A stretch of DNA of 64,000 nucleotides from positions 434,001 to 498,000 of the forward strand of contig NZ_JAVDUW010000002.1 in NCBI RefSeq assembly GCF_031456495.1, in the 5' to 3' direction. The DNA is from Pedococcus sp031456495. Its GTDB lineage: Bacteria; Actinomycetota; Actinomycetes; Actinomycetales; Dermatophilaceae. Shown piece by piece: positions 44,684-52,147 of this stretch. Each line of letters begins with the position of its first letter. Position 1 is the first letter of the stretch. The position numbers and the translations under genes were made by a program. Under the pieces are notes generated by a model. That model ran no database searches and had not been told where the DNA came from. It saw nothing but the letters and a program-made list of their open reading frames with translations.

Positions 44684-44717
44684 CCGGGCGGGCTCCGCGA
44701 CCGGGCGGGCTCAGCGA
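44684..44717. repeat. 17-bp tandem duplication across a stop codon
   Basis: Units 44684-44700 and 44701-44717 differ at one base. The second copy contains the TGA (minus strand, 44711-44713) of the enoyl-CoA hydratase gene, whose last residues it also encodes. Confidence 0.7.
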
Positions 44718-45520
44718 CCGGTGAAGACCGGCTTCTCCTTGGCGAGGAACGCGTCGACGGCCGCGTGGTGGTCCGCGCTCGCCCCGGTGCGCGCCATGAA
44801 CTCGCCCTCCTTGGCGAGGGACTCGGCGAGCGGGTGCCCCGCGGCATACGCGACGGCCCGCCGGATCGAGCCGTAGGCCATCGTCGGTCCGGCCGCGAGC
44901 TGCGTCGCGACCCGCGCGACCTCCGCCTCGAACTCCTCGGCCGTCACGACGGTGGTCACGAGGCCCAGTGACAGGCACTCCTGCGCGGGCACGGTGCGGG
45001 GCAGGAGCAGCAGCTCCTTGGCCCGAGCCGGCCCGACCAGGCGCTGCAGCCACCACGACGAGCCGGAGTCGCAGGACAGGGCGATGCCGGCGAACGCCAG
45101 GTTGAACCCCGCGGTGTCGACCATGATGCGGATGTCGGCCGCCATCGCGAACGCCGCGCCCGCGCCCGCCGCGACCCCGTTGAGCGCGGCCACGACCGGC
45201 TTGTCCATCGTCGCCAGCAGCTCGGCCACCGGGTTGTAGTGGGTCGGCACGGTCTCCCACAGCGACGGGTCGTCCGACTGCAGCAGCGTCACGTGCTCGC
45301 GCAGGTCCTGCCCCACGCAGAACGCCCGGCCGGACCCGGTGAGCACGACGCAGCGCACCCCGGGGTCCGCGGCCACCTCGGTCAGCGCCGCCAGCAGGGC
45401 CTCCTTCGTCGCCACGTCGAGGGCGTTCATGGCCTCGGGCCGGTTGAACCGCACGGTGGCGACGGCGCCGTCGCGCTCGAGGAGGACGGGGGACTGGCCG
45501 GGAGCGGGGGTGTCGGTCAT
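44711..45520 (-). CDS. enoyl-CoA hydratase/isomerase family protein
   Basis: A 269-residue crotonase-fold protein. The first oxyanion-hole segment is GSGRAFCVGQDLREH and the second is AALNGVAAGAGAAFAMAADIRI (core GVAAGAGAAFA). The usual Glu of the second catalytic site is replaced: the loop after IALSCDSGSSWWLQRLVG (core CDSGSSWWL) carries an Asp instead, typical of PaaG-type isomerases. Such PaaG-like enzymes act in phenylacetate or fatty acid degradation. No partner genes are adjacent. ATG 45520 is chosen; a longer start at 45559 would add 13 residues. Confidence 0.88.
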   Translation of the reverse strand: MTDTPAPGQSPVLLERDGAVATVRFNRPEAMNALDVATKEALLAALTEVAADPGVRCVVLTGSGRAFCVGQDLREHVTLLQSDDPSLWETVPTHYNPVAELLATMDKPVVAALNGVAAGAGAAFAMAADIRIMVDTAGFNLAFAGIALSCDSGSSWWLQRLVGPARAKELLLLPRTVPAQECLSLGLVTTVVTAEEFEAEVARVATQLAAGPTMAYGSIRRAVAYAAGHPLAESLAKEGEFMARTGASADHHAAVDAFLAKEKPVFTGR

Positions 45521-45554
45521 GGCGTCATCATGCCGGGCGCGTGGTGGGGCGGAT

Positions 45555-45583
45555 TTCACCTGTGAGGCTGTTCACGGGATAAT
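45555..45583 (+). promoter_or_regulatory. DUF3117 promoter
   Basis: TTCACC (45555-45560) and GATAAT (45578-45583) are 17 bp apart, the clearest vegetative -35/-10 pair in the window. Transcription would start near 45590, giving the small gene a leader of about 88 nt. Confidence 0.65.
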
Positions 45584-45677
45584 GAGGGAAAACTGGCGCG
45601 CACCTGCTGACCGACGACCACTGGCGTGGACCCGTGTGCCCAGCCAAAACCACGCCTGACGGAAGGGACACATCCCC

Positions 45678-45851
45678 ATGGCGGCAATGAAGCCGAGGAC
45701 CGGCGACGGCCCGCTCGAGGTGACCAAGGAGGGTCGCGGCATCGTGCTGCGCATGCCCCTGGAGGGTGGCGGTCGGCTCGTCGTCGAGATGACCCCTGAC
45801 GAGGTGCGTGCCCTCGGCGACGCCATCGACAACTGCGAGGGCCTGAAGTAA
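45678..45851 (+). CDS. DUF3117 small protein
   Basis: A 57-residue protein, near-invariant in actinobacteria: MAAMKPRTGDGPLEVTKEGR, then a beta-rich core and the final EVRALGDAIDNCEG helix. Function unknown. It is found at the same relative position in M. tuberculosis (Rv1211, by memory). It ends with TAA, a rare stop here. It has its own promoter and its own terminator, so it is a single-gene unit expressed strongly. A GAAGGGA site lies twelve bases before the ATG. Confidence 0.92.
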   Translation: MAAMKPRTGDGPLEVTKEGRGIVLRMPLEGGGRLVVEMTPDEVRALGDAIDNCEGLK

Positions 45852-45867
45852 CCCTTCGGCCCCACCA

Positions 45868-45906
45868 CGAAGGACCCCCGCCGGGACGCCCGGCCGGGGT
45901 CCTTCG
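45868..45906 (+). terminator. DUF3117 terminator
   Basis: Seventeen-bp stem (45868-45884 and 45890-45906) with one C/C mismatch and a 5-base loop, 17 bp after the TAA. Confidence 0.8.
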
Positions 45907-45956
45907 TCGTCCCCGTGGGTGCGGCGGCGGTATGCCGGCCGGTCCGGCCGGGTGGG

Positions 45957-45962
45957 TAGGGT
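45957..45962 (+). promoter_or_regulatory. -10 box of the leucyl aminopeptidase gene (leaderless)
   Basis: TAGGGT ending seven bases before GTG 45970. Confidence 0.65.
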
Positions 45963-45969
45963 CGGGGCC

Positions 45970-47487
45970 GTGCCAGACCCCGAGCTCCTGAACCCCCCCA
46001 CCAGCGACTGGTCCGTCCAGGACCGACCCCTCGCGGACGTCCTCGCCGACCACGAGCCGGGCGACCTCGCCCTGGCGGTCGCCGTCGGTGAGGCAGGCGT
46101 CGACGCGTCCGGGGCCGAGGCGCTCGAGCTGGTCGGCCTCGACGCCACGTCGGTGCGGGCGACCTGGGAGCCGCCCGTGGCCGCCGGCGCGGTCACGGCC
46201 GTGCCCCTGGCCCCGGGGGAGCGGGCTGCACGCACCATCCTGCTCGTGGGCGTGGGGACCGGTTCGGCCGCGGACCTCCGGTCGGCCGGCGCAGCGCTCG
46301 GCCGCGCGGTGCGGGGACGCTCGGCCCTCGTCACCACCATCGGGGCCGGGGAACCGCTGGCGACGCAGTCGGCGCTCGCCGAAGGGCTCGCCCTCGGTGG
46401 GTACGCCAGCCCGCGGTGGCTCAGCGACCGCACCACCCCGACTCCCGCACCCGTGGCCGTCGTCGCGCTGGTGGGCCCGTACGACGGGGACGTCGTTCGC
46501 CGCTCGGTGCGACGCGCCACCGCCACCATGCTCGCCCGCAACCTGGCGGTCGTCCCGTCGAACACCAAGAACCCGGCCTGGGTCGCCGCCCAGGCCCGGA
46601 CGCTGGGACGGCGCCACGGCCTCGACGTGACCGTGTGGAACGAGCGCGAGCTGCGCGCCGGGGGCTTCGGCGGCCTGCTCGCCGTCGGCGCCGCTTCGGC
46701 CACCCCGCCGCGCCTCGTCCGGCTCGACTGGACCCCCGAGGGAGCCGGCGCGCGCACGCCGCACGTCGTGCTCGTCGGCAAGGGCATCACCTTCGACACC
46801 GGCGGCCTGGACATCAAGCCGGCCGAGGGCATGCTCGCCATGAAGACCGACATGAGCGGCGCCGGCATCGTCCTGTCCGTCCTGGCCGCGTGCCGCGACC
46901 TGGCCGTGCCGGTGCGGGTCACCGGCCTGCTCGCGCTCGCGGAGAACGCGGTGGGAGCCGCGTCCTACCGGCCCGGCGACGTCATCACCCACTACGGCGG
47001 CCGCACGGTCGAGATCGGCAACACCGACGCCGAGGGGCGGCTCGTGATGGCCGACGCCCTGGCATACGCCGACCTCGAGCTCGAGCCCGACGTCCTGCTC
47101 GACATCGCGACCCTGACGGGCGCCGCCCGTGTCGCCCTGGGGCGCTCGATGGCGCCCGTGTACGCCACCGACGACGCCGTCGGTGAGGCGCTCGTCCGGG
47201 CCGGGGAGGCCACCGGGGAGCGGCTGTGGCCGTTCCCGCTGGTGGAGGACTACCGGCCCAACCTCGACAGCGACGTCGCCGACATCAACCACATCGCGGG
47301 CATCGGCGGCGGAGCCGGCTCGATCTCGGCAGCATTGTTCCTCCGGGAGTTCGCGGGCTCGCGGAGCTGGGCGCACCTCGACATCGCCGGGGTCGGCCGC
47401 TCCGACGTCGACAGCGGGCTCCACACCAAGGGCGGCACGGGCTTCGGTGCCCGGCTGCTCCTGCACTGGCTGGAGGAGATGCGATGA
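45970..47487 (+). CDS. leucyl aminopeptidase (M17)
   Basis: A 505-residue M17 peptidase. The signature NTDAEGRLVMADAL lies near residue 351. KGITFDTGG and KTDMSGA supply the dizinc Lys/Asp ligands. The N-terminal macro-like domain is Ala/Gly-rich. M17 enzymes cleave N-terminal residues from peptides, here possibly from imported peptides, as the window carries two peptide importers. The start GTG is leaderless. Its stop overlaps the start of the next gene. Confidence 0.94.
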   Translation: MPDPELLNPPTSDWSVQDRPLADVLADHEPGDLALAVAVGEAGVDASGAEALELVGLDATSVRATWEPPVAAGAVTAVPLAPGERAARTILLVGVGTGSAADLRSAGAALGRAVRGRSALVTTIGAGEPLATQSALAEGLALGGYASPRWLSDRTTPTPAPVAVVALVGPYDGDVVRRSVRRATATMLARNLAVVPSNTKNPAWVAAQARTLGRRHGLDVTVWNERELRAGGFGGLLAVGAASATPPRLVRLDWTPEGAGARTPHVVLVGKGITFDTGGLDIKPAEGMLAMKTDMSGAGIVLSVLAACRDLAVPVRVTGLLALAENAVGAASYRPGDVITHYGGRTVEIGNTDAEGRLVMADALAYADLELEPDVLLDIATLTGAARVALGRSMAPVYATDDAVGEALVRAGEATGERLWPFPLVEDYRPNLDSDVADINHIAGIGGGAGSISAALFLREFAGSRSWAHLDIAGVGRSDVDSGLHTKGGTGFGARLLLHWLEEMR

Positions 47488-47840
47488 ACGCCGGATACGG
47501 GTTGACCGTCCGCTGGTCCCTGGAGGAGGCACCCGCCGACGTGGCGGGCAAGCTGCGTGACTACGTCGTCGGGACGTCGATGGCGAAGTTCATGTTCCTC
47601 GACGGGCTCGCGTTCAAGACGTGGCGCATGGTCGAGGGCAGCTGGTTCGAGGGGACCTACGTCTTCGACCAGGCCGTCTACCGCGACGACTTCCAGAAGG
47701 AGTTCAGCGTGGGCGCGGCCGAGTCGGCCGGCAGCAAGATCATCGGGTCGGCACCCGTGCTCGTGGAGCCGTTCGAGGTCGTGGCGATCGCCGAGGGCCC
47801 CGAGGGCTTCCGTCGCGGCCCCGGCCCGGGTACCGCCTAG
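47484..47840 (+). CDS. YdhR-like small protein
   Basis: A 118-residue protein. FKTWRMVEGSWFEGTYVFDQAVYRDDF resembles the single-domain dimeric alpha-beta barrel of YdhR-type putative monooxygenases (LWKVW..GGIYLF pattern); the match is by eye and weak. It is co-translated with the aminopeptidase through ATGA overlap. Its end overlaps that of the convergent methyltransferase by 4 bp. Function unknown. Confidence 0.6.
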   Translation: MNAGYGLTVRWSLEEAPADVAGKLRDYVVGTSMAKFMFLDGLAFKTWRMVEGSWFEGTYVFDQAVYRDDFQKEFSVGAAESAGSKIIGSAPVLVEPFEVVAIAEGPEGFRRGPGPGTA

Positions 47841-48469
47841 CGCTTGACGGCCGCGAGCACTCCGTCGCCCACGGGCAGCAGGGCCGGGACGAGGCGCTCG
47901 TCGTCGCGCAGCCGCTTGCCGAGGTCACGGAGGATGGTGGTCTCGGCGTCGCGGGCGGCGGGGTCGGCGACCTTGTCGTGCCAGAGCATGTTGTCCAGGA
48001 CGAGCACCCCGCCCGAGCGCAGCAGCCGGATCGCGTGGTCGACGTACTCGGGGTACTCCCGCTTGTCGGCGTCCACGACCACCATGTCGTAGGCGCCGTC
48101 GGTCATGCGCGGCAGGACGTCGAGGGCCCGCCCGGTGATGACGCGGGTGCGCTGGTGGGCGATCCCGGCCTCGGCGTAGGCCTTGCGGGCCGCGCCCTGG
48201 TGCTCGGCCTCGACGTCGATGGTCGTGAGGATGCCGTCCTCGGGCATCCCCTGCAGGAGCCACAGGCCGGACGTGCCGCCGCCGGTGCCGATCTCGACGA
48301 CCGACCGGGCGCGCACGGCTGCCGCCAGCAGGCGCAGCAGGACGCCGGCGCCGTTGCCCACGGGCACCGCCCCCAGCTCCTCGCCGCGGTGCCGGGCGGA
48401 CTCGATGACCTCGTTCTCGGTCACGAACTCCTCGGCATACGCCCAGCTTGCGGGCTTCTGTGCACTCAT
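47837..48469 (-). CDS. SAM-dependent O-methyltransferase (COMT-like, Rv1220c type)
   Basis: A 210-residue methyltransferase of the small Mg-dependent O-methyltransferase family. The SAM site is VVEIGTGGGTSGLWLL, and DMVVVDADKREYPEY supplies the metal/substrate Asp residues. In M. tuberculosis a related gene, Rv1220c, is likewise upstream and divergent from sigE. Acceptor unknown. The ATG has TAGGGT seven bases upstream, so the mRNA is probably leaderless. Confidence 0.93.
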   Translation of the reverse strand: MSAQKPASWAYAEEFVTENEVIESARHRGEELGAVPVGNGAGVLLRLLAAAVRARSVVEIGTGGGTSGLWLLQGMPEDGILTTIDVEAEHQGAARKAYAEAGIAHQRTRVITGRALDVLPRMTDGAYDMVVVDADKREYPEYVDHAIRLLRSGGVLVLDNMLWHDKVADPAARDAETTILRDLGKRLRDDERLVPALLPVGDGVLAAVKR

Positions 48470-48476
48470 GGCGCAA

Positions 48477-48482
48477 ACCCTA
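48477..48482 (-). promoter_or_regulatory. -10 box of the O-methyltransferase gene (leaderless)
   Basis: TAGGGT on the minus strand, ending seven bases before ATG 48469. Confidence 0.65.
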
Positions 48483-48538
48483 CTGCCGTGGGCGTTGCTC
48501 CCCGGACCGCAGACGTACAGGAAACCCTCAGGTTGGTC

Positions 48539-48565
48539 GGGAACGATTCGGAGCAGTCGGTCGTC
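48539..48565 (+). promoter_or_regulatory. ECF-type promoter of sigE
   Basis: GGGAAC (48539-48544) and CGTC (48562-48565) separated by 17 bp fit the GGAAC/CGTT layout of SigE/SigH-type ECF promoters. It would allow sigE to drive its own operon. Match seen by eye. Confidence 0.5.
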
Positions 48566-48618
48566 TGGACCGAGTGCACAGCACGCACCCCCGGGTGCGC
48601 CGACCGGAGGTGAGGGAC

Positions 48619-49272
48619 GTGACCGCGACCGACATGATCGGCACGCCCCGGGCAGAGGGCCAGGAGCAGCCCGCGTGGGTCCCGCCCACGTGGGAGGAGA
48701 TCGTCGAGCAGCACTCGGCCCGGGTGTACCGGCTCGCGTACCGTCTCACCGGCAACCCGCACGACGCCGAGGACCTCACGCACGACGTGTTCATCCGCGT
48801 CTTCCGCTCGCTGCACTCCTACCAGCCCGGCACCTTCGAGGGCTGGCTGCACCGCATCACCACCAACGTCTTCCTCGACAAGATGCGCCGCAAGCAGCGC
48901 ATCCGCTTCGACGCCCTCTCCGACGAGTCCGCCGCCCGCCTGCCCAGCCGTGACCTGGGCCCCGAGGCGACGTACGACGCGACGCACTTCGACGACGACG
49001 TCCAGCGGGCGCTCGACGCTCTGTCGCCGGAGTTCCGCGCGGCGGTCGTGCTCTGCGACATCGAGGGCCTGTCCTACGAGGAGATCGCGGCCACGCTCGG
49101 CATCAAGCTGGGCACCGTGCGCTCGCGCATCCACCGCGGCCGCGCCCAGCTGCGCGAGTCGCTGGCCCACCGCGACCCCTCGCTGGGACGCCCCGCGACG
49201 GACTCCGAGCGTCCCGCCAGCCCGCGGCGCCGGCTGCCGGTGCTGGGCCGGGCGGTGCCGGGGTCGCGGTGA
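48619..49272 (+). CDS. sigE: ECF sigma factor SigE
   Basis: A 217-residue ECF sigma factor. Region 2 includes YRLTGNPHDAEDLTHDVF and region 4 LSYEEIAATLGIKLGTVRSRIHRGR (core GTVRSRIHRGR). The linker and Pro/Arg-rich tail are as in mycobacterial SigE. With rseA, htrA and tatB downstream this is the envelope-stress operon of M. tuberculosis (Rv1221-Rv1224). GGAGG lies eight bases before GTG 48619; ATG 48634 is a shorter alternative. The stop overlaps the rseA start. Confidence 0.93.
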   Translation: MTATDMIGTPRAEGQEQPAWVPPTWEEIVEQHSARVYRLAYRLTGNPHDAEDLTHDVFIRVFRSLHSYQPGTFEGWLHRITTNVFLDKMRRKQRIRFDALSDESAARLPSRDLGPEATYDATHFDDDVQRALDALSPEFRAAVVLCDIEGLSYEEIAATLGIKLGTVRSRIHRGRAQLRESLAHRDPSLGRPATDSERPASPRRRLPVLGRAVPGSR

Positions 49273-49943
49273 CCCGCCTCGGGCTGGTCGGGGGGCCGGC
49301 GCCGCGGGGCGGCCGGTGCCTCGGCGACCGCCTGACCGCCTACGCGGACCGGGCCATGGACGCTGCGAGCCTGCTCCACTGGGACCGCCACCTCGTCGCC
49401 TGCACCCGCTGCCGGGCGCTCGTCGAGCAGGAGCGCCGGGTCCTCGACGCCCTGCGGGCACCGGCCTGCTCCGCGGTGCCGGGCGACCTGCGCTCCCTCC
49501 TGCTCGCCGTCGCCGAGCAGGCGCTCGAGCAGGGGACGGCCGATGTCCCCGCCGGGGCGGGTCCGGGCCGGGGCGCGGCGCGGGCCGGCGCCGGTCCGCA
49601 CTTCCTGCCGCCCGTGCCCGTGGCCCCCGTACCGGTCGTCGACCGGGGCGCGCCCGCGATGCACCGGTCGGTGCGTCGCGCGACCGTCTTCGCCGGCATC
49701 GCAGCGGGAGCCACGGCGGCGGCCGCCTGGGGGCTGGTCGTGACCGGTGGAGCGGGTGCGCCGTCGCCCACCACCCCTGCCTCGCCCGCGGTGCAGCGCA
49801 CGCGGTCGGCGCAGCCCGGCTTCGCCACCGCCGCCTTCACCGTGCGCGGTCTCGGCAGCTCCGCAGGGACCGCGGTGTCGGCCCGCAACGTCGGACCCAC
49901 TGTCAGCGGAGCGCGCCAACGTTCGGCAGAATCGACGCCATGA
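49269..49943 (+). CDS. anti-sigma factor RseA-like (ZAS domain)
   Basis: A 224-residue protein. A zinc-binding anti-sigma motif H-x3-C-x2-C is seen (His41, Cys45, Cys48), and one membrane helix lies near residues 140-160 (RRATVFAGIAAGATAAAAWGL, core FAGIAAGATAAAAW), leaving an outside tail rich in Ser/Thr/Ala. In mycobacteria RseA holds SigE and is degraded after phosphorylation. The C terminus shows no known fold. GTG start overlaps sigE; the ATG of htrA overlaps its stop, so the whole block is translationally coupled. Confidence 0.88.
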   Translation: MTRLGLVGGPAPRGGRCLGDRLTAYADRAMDAASLLHWDRHLVACTRCRALVEQERRVLDALRAPACSAVPGDLRSLLLAVAEQALEQGTADVPAGAGPGRGAARAGAGPHFLPPVPVAPVPVVDRGAPAMHRSVRRATVFAGIAAGATAAAAWGLVVTGGAGAPSPTTPASPAVQRTRSAQPGFATAAFTVRGLGSSAGTAVSARNVGPTVSGARQRSAESTP

Positions 49944-51652
49944 CCAACGAGCGCGACCCCGAGGCGAGTCCTCAGGGCGCCGACGACGAGCGCGCTGCCG
50001 CACCGGCCGACCCTGCTCCCGCCGTCGAGCCGCAGGACACCCAGCCCGTGCAGGCTCCCGACCACTGGGACCCGTGGGCGCCGCCGCGACCGGTCGAGCA
50101 CACGCAGCCCGTCGACCTGTCGCACACCCGGGAGCTCGGCGCCTCCGGTGCGCCCGCGCCCACGGGCGGCGCAGCTGCCGAGCCCGCCCCGTGGACGCCG
50201 ACGGCAGGGGCCCCCGCGTCCGCTCAGGGGGAGCCCACCGGTGGGTCGCAGGCCGAGGCGACTCCGCAGCCGGTCTGGGCGCAGGAGCCCACGGGCTGGC
50301 CCACGCAAGCTTCCGCCCACCAGCAGCCGTCAGCCCAGCAGCCGTCCGGCCAGGAGCCGTCAGCCCAGCAGCCGTCCGGCCAGGAGCAGCCCGCCCACCC
50401 GCAGGGTGCCTCCGCGGCGGGCCTGCCGGGCAGTGGCTGGGACCCGATCACCGCGCCCTCCGCCGACGCCGGGTATGCCGGCAGCGCGGCTCCGTGGTCC
50501 GGTGCCCACCCCGTTCCCGCGACCGCGCCGCAGCAGAAGGGTCCCGGCTGGGGTGCCCTCGTGGCCGTCGCCGCGGCTGCCGCGCTCGTCGCCGCCGTGC
50601 TCGGTGGCATGTTCGGCGGCTGGCTCGGCGCGACCGACCGCGTCGACTTCGGCCGCCTGGACCGCGCGCCGTCCTCGATCCCGACGGCCGGGACCGGGTC
50701 GACCGCGCGCCCGGAGGGATCCATCCCGAACATCGCAGCCAAGGCGCTGCCGAGCGTCGTCACCATCAAGGTGCGCGGCGCCGACGGTGCGGGGACCGGC
50801 TCGGGCTTCGTCCTGGACCGCGACGGCCACATCATCACCAACAACCACGTGGTCGCCAGCGCCGCGAACAACGGCACGATCAAGATCGAGCTCTCGAACG
50901 GCTCGGAGATCGCCGCCACCATCGTCGGCCGCGACGCGTCGTACGACCTCGCCGTCCTCAAGACCGAGCGCACCGGCCTCGAGCCGCTCACCATGGGCGC
51001 CTCCAAGGACGTCGTCGTCGGCGACCAGGTCATCGCGGTCGGCGCCCCGCTCGGGCTCGAGTCGACCGTGACCAGCGGCATCGTGAGCGCGCTGAACCGG
51101 CCGGTGAGCCCCGGCGGCGACGGCGACCAGCAGTCCTACATCAACGCCATCCAGACCGACGCGGCGATCAACCCGGGCAACAGCGGCGGCCCGCTGCTCA
51201 ACATGCGCGGCGAGGTGATCGGCGTGAACTCGGCGATCGCGCGCATCCCGGGCTCGACCGACACCCAGTCCGGCAACATCGGCGTCGGCTTCTCGATCCC
51301 GAGCGACCAGGTCGTCAAGACCGCCGAGCAGCTCATCAAGACCGGCTCGGCCCAGCACCCGGTCATCGGGGTCGTGCTCGACCGTCAGTACACCGGCGAC
51401 GGCGTCCGGGTCCTGCCGAAGGCGACCTCGGACAGCGGCGACCCGGTCGACCCGTCCGGCCCCGCCGGCAAGGCAGGCGTCAAGGCGGGTGACATCATCG
51501 TCGAGTTCGACGGCCGCAAGGTCACCAGTGCCGACGACCTCGTCGTGGCCATCCGTGCCAAGAGCGTCGGTGACCGGGTGTCGATGACGGTCCGGCGCGG
51601 CAGTGAGACCATCGAGGTCACACTGACCTTGGCCGGCAAGTCCGGCAGCTGA
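49940..51652 (+). CDS. htrA: HtrA-family serine protease, membrane anchored
   Basis: A 570-residue protease. The first 200 residues are a disordered Pro/Gln/Ala-rich tail with tandem repeats. One membrane helix (about 210-235) leads to a trypsin-like domain with catalytic His303 (NNHVV), Asp336 (YDLAV) and Ser415 (GNSGGPLL), and then a PDZ domain (about 470-565). HtrA degrades misfolded envelope proteins. Its position between rseA and tatB is the mycobacterial order. The long N-terminal tail varies among actinobacteria. Confidence 0.95.
   Translation: MTNERDPEASPQGADDERAAAPADPAPAVEPQDTQPVQAPDHWDPWAPPRPVEHTQPVDLSHTRELGASGAPAPTGGAAAEPAPWTPTAGAPASAQGEPTGGSQAEATPQPVWAQEPTGWPTQASAHQQPSAQQPSGQEPSAQQPSGQEQPAHPQGASAAGLPGSGWDPITAPSADAGYAGSAAPWSGAHPVPATAPQQKGPGWGALVAVAAAAALVAAVLGGMFGGWLGATDRVDFGRLDRAPSSIPTAGTGSTARPEGSIPNIAAKALPSVVTIKVRGADGAGTGSGFVLDRDGHIITNNHVVASAANNGTIKIELSNGSEIAATIVGRDASYDLAVLKTERTGLEPLTMGASKDVVVGDQVIAVGAPLGLESTVTSGIVSALNRPVSPGGDGDQQSYINAIQTDAAINPGNSGGPLLNMRGEVIGVNSAIARIPGSTDTQSGNIGVGFSIPSDQVVKTAEQLIKTGSAQHPVIGVVLDRQYTGDGVRVLPKATSDSGDPVDPSGPAGKAGVKAGDIIVEFDGRKVTSADDLVVAIRAKSVGDRVSMTVRRGSETIEVTLTLAGKSGS
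50327..50386 (+). repeat. two perfect 30-bp direct repeats in the htrA N-terminal tail
   Basis: Units 50327-50356 and 50357-50386 are identical and in frame, encoding PSAQQPSGQE twice within the disordered cytoplasmic tail. Confidence 0.9.
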
Positions 51653-51664
51653 GCAGGAGGGCTC

Positions 51665-52033
51665 GTGGCAGGCGTCAACGGCTGGGAGTTCATCCTGCTG
51701 ATCGTGCTCGCGGTGGTGATCCTGGGCCCCGAGCGGCTCCCGGAGTATGCCGCGAAGCTGGGCCGGCTCGTGCGCCAGGCGCGCGCGATGGCCGAGGGTG
51801 CGAAGGGTCAGTTGCGCGAGCAGATGGGGCCCGAGTTCGACGACATCGACTGGCGCCAGTACGACCCGCGCCAGTACGACCCGCGCCGCATCGTGCGCGA
51901 GGCGCTCATGGACCCGACACCGTTCGAGCCGGAGACCTCGGCGGCCACCACCGGGGCGGCCGCGTCACCCGGCTCGGGCCCGGTGTCCCGCGACCCGTCG
52001 CTGCCGACGCCCTTCGACGACGACGCCACCTGA
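51665..52033 (+). CDS. tatB: Sec-independent translocase TatB
   Basis: A 122-residue protein: one N-terminal helix (FILLIVLAVVILGPERLP), the GPE/RLP elbow of TatA/B proteins, and an amphipathic helix of about 45 residues, then a disordered tail. TatB receives twin-arginine precursors, and several possible Tat substrates (the second L,D-transpeptidase and the esterase lipoprotein) are in the window. Two tandem 15-bp units (51854-51883) encode repeated QYDPR. The GTG start follows the htrA stop by 12 bp. Confidence 0.9.
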   Translation: MAGVNGWEFILLIVLAVVILGPERLPEYAAKLGRLVRQARAMAEGAKGQLREQMGPEFDDIDWRQYDPRQYDPRRIVREALMDPTPFEPETSAATTGAAASPGSGPVSRDPSLPTPFDDDAT

Positions 52034-52060
52034 TCGCGCGTCCGCGCACAGACCGGCGTG

Positions 52061-52093
52061 CCACTGCGCGCTGACCCGCTCGCTGCGCAGTGG
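52061..52093. terminator. hairpin between tatB and mrp
   Basis: Arms 52061-52069 and 52085-52093 (9 bp) enclose a 15-base loop between convergent genes. A 13-bp direct repeat (start 52064 and 52103) overlaps it. Weak. Confidence 0.5.
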
Positions 52094-52147
52094 GACGGAG
52101 ATCTGCGCGCTGACCGGCGCAAGGGCGGGTGCGTGCGCCCCCGGCGG

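Noticed and set aside
50310..50400. possible CRISPR-like direct repeats
   Set aside because: Only two tandem coding repeats with no spacers.
49747..51492. 581-codon Arg-rich plus frame over htrA
   Set aside because: Shadow frame of htrA, the catalytic triad of which is complete in the other frame.
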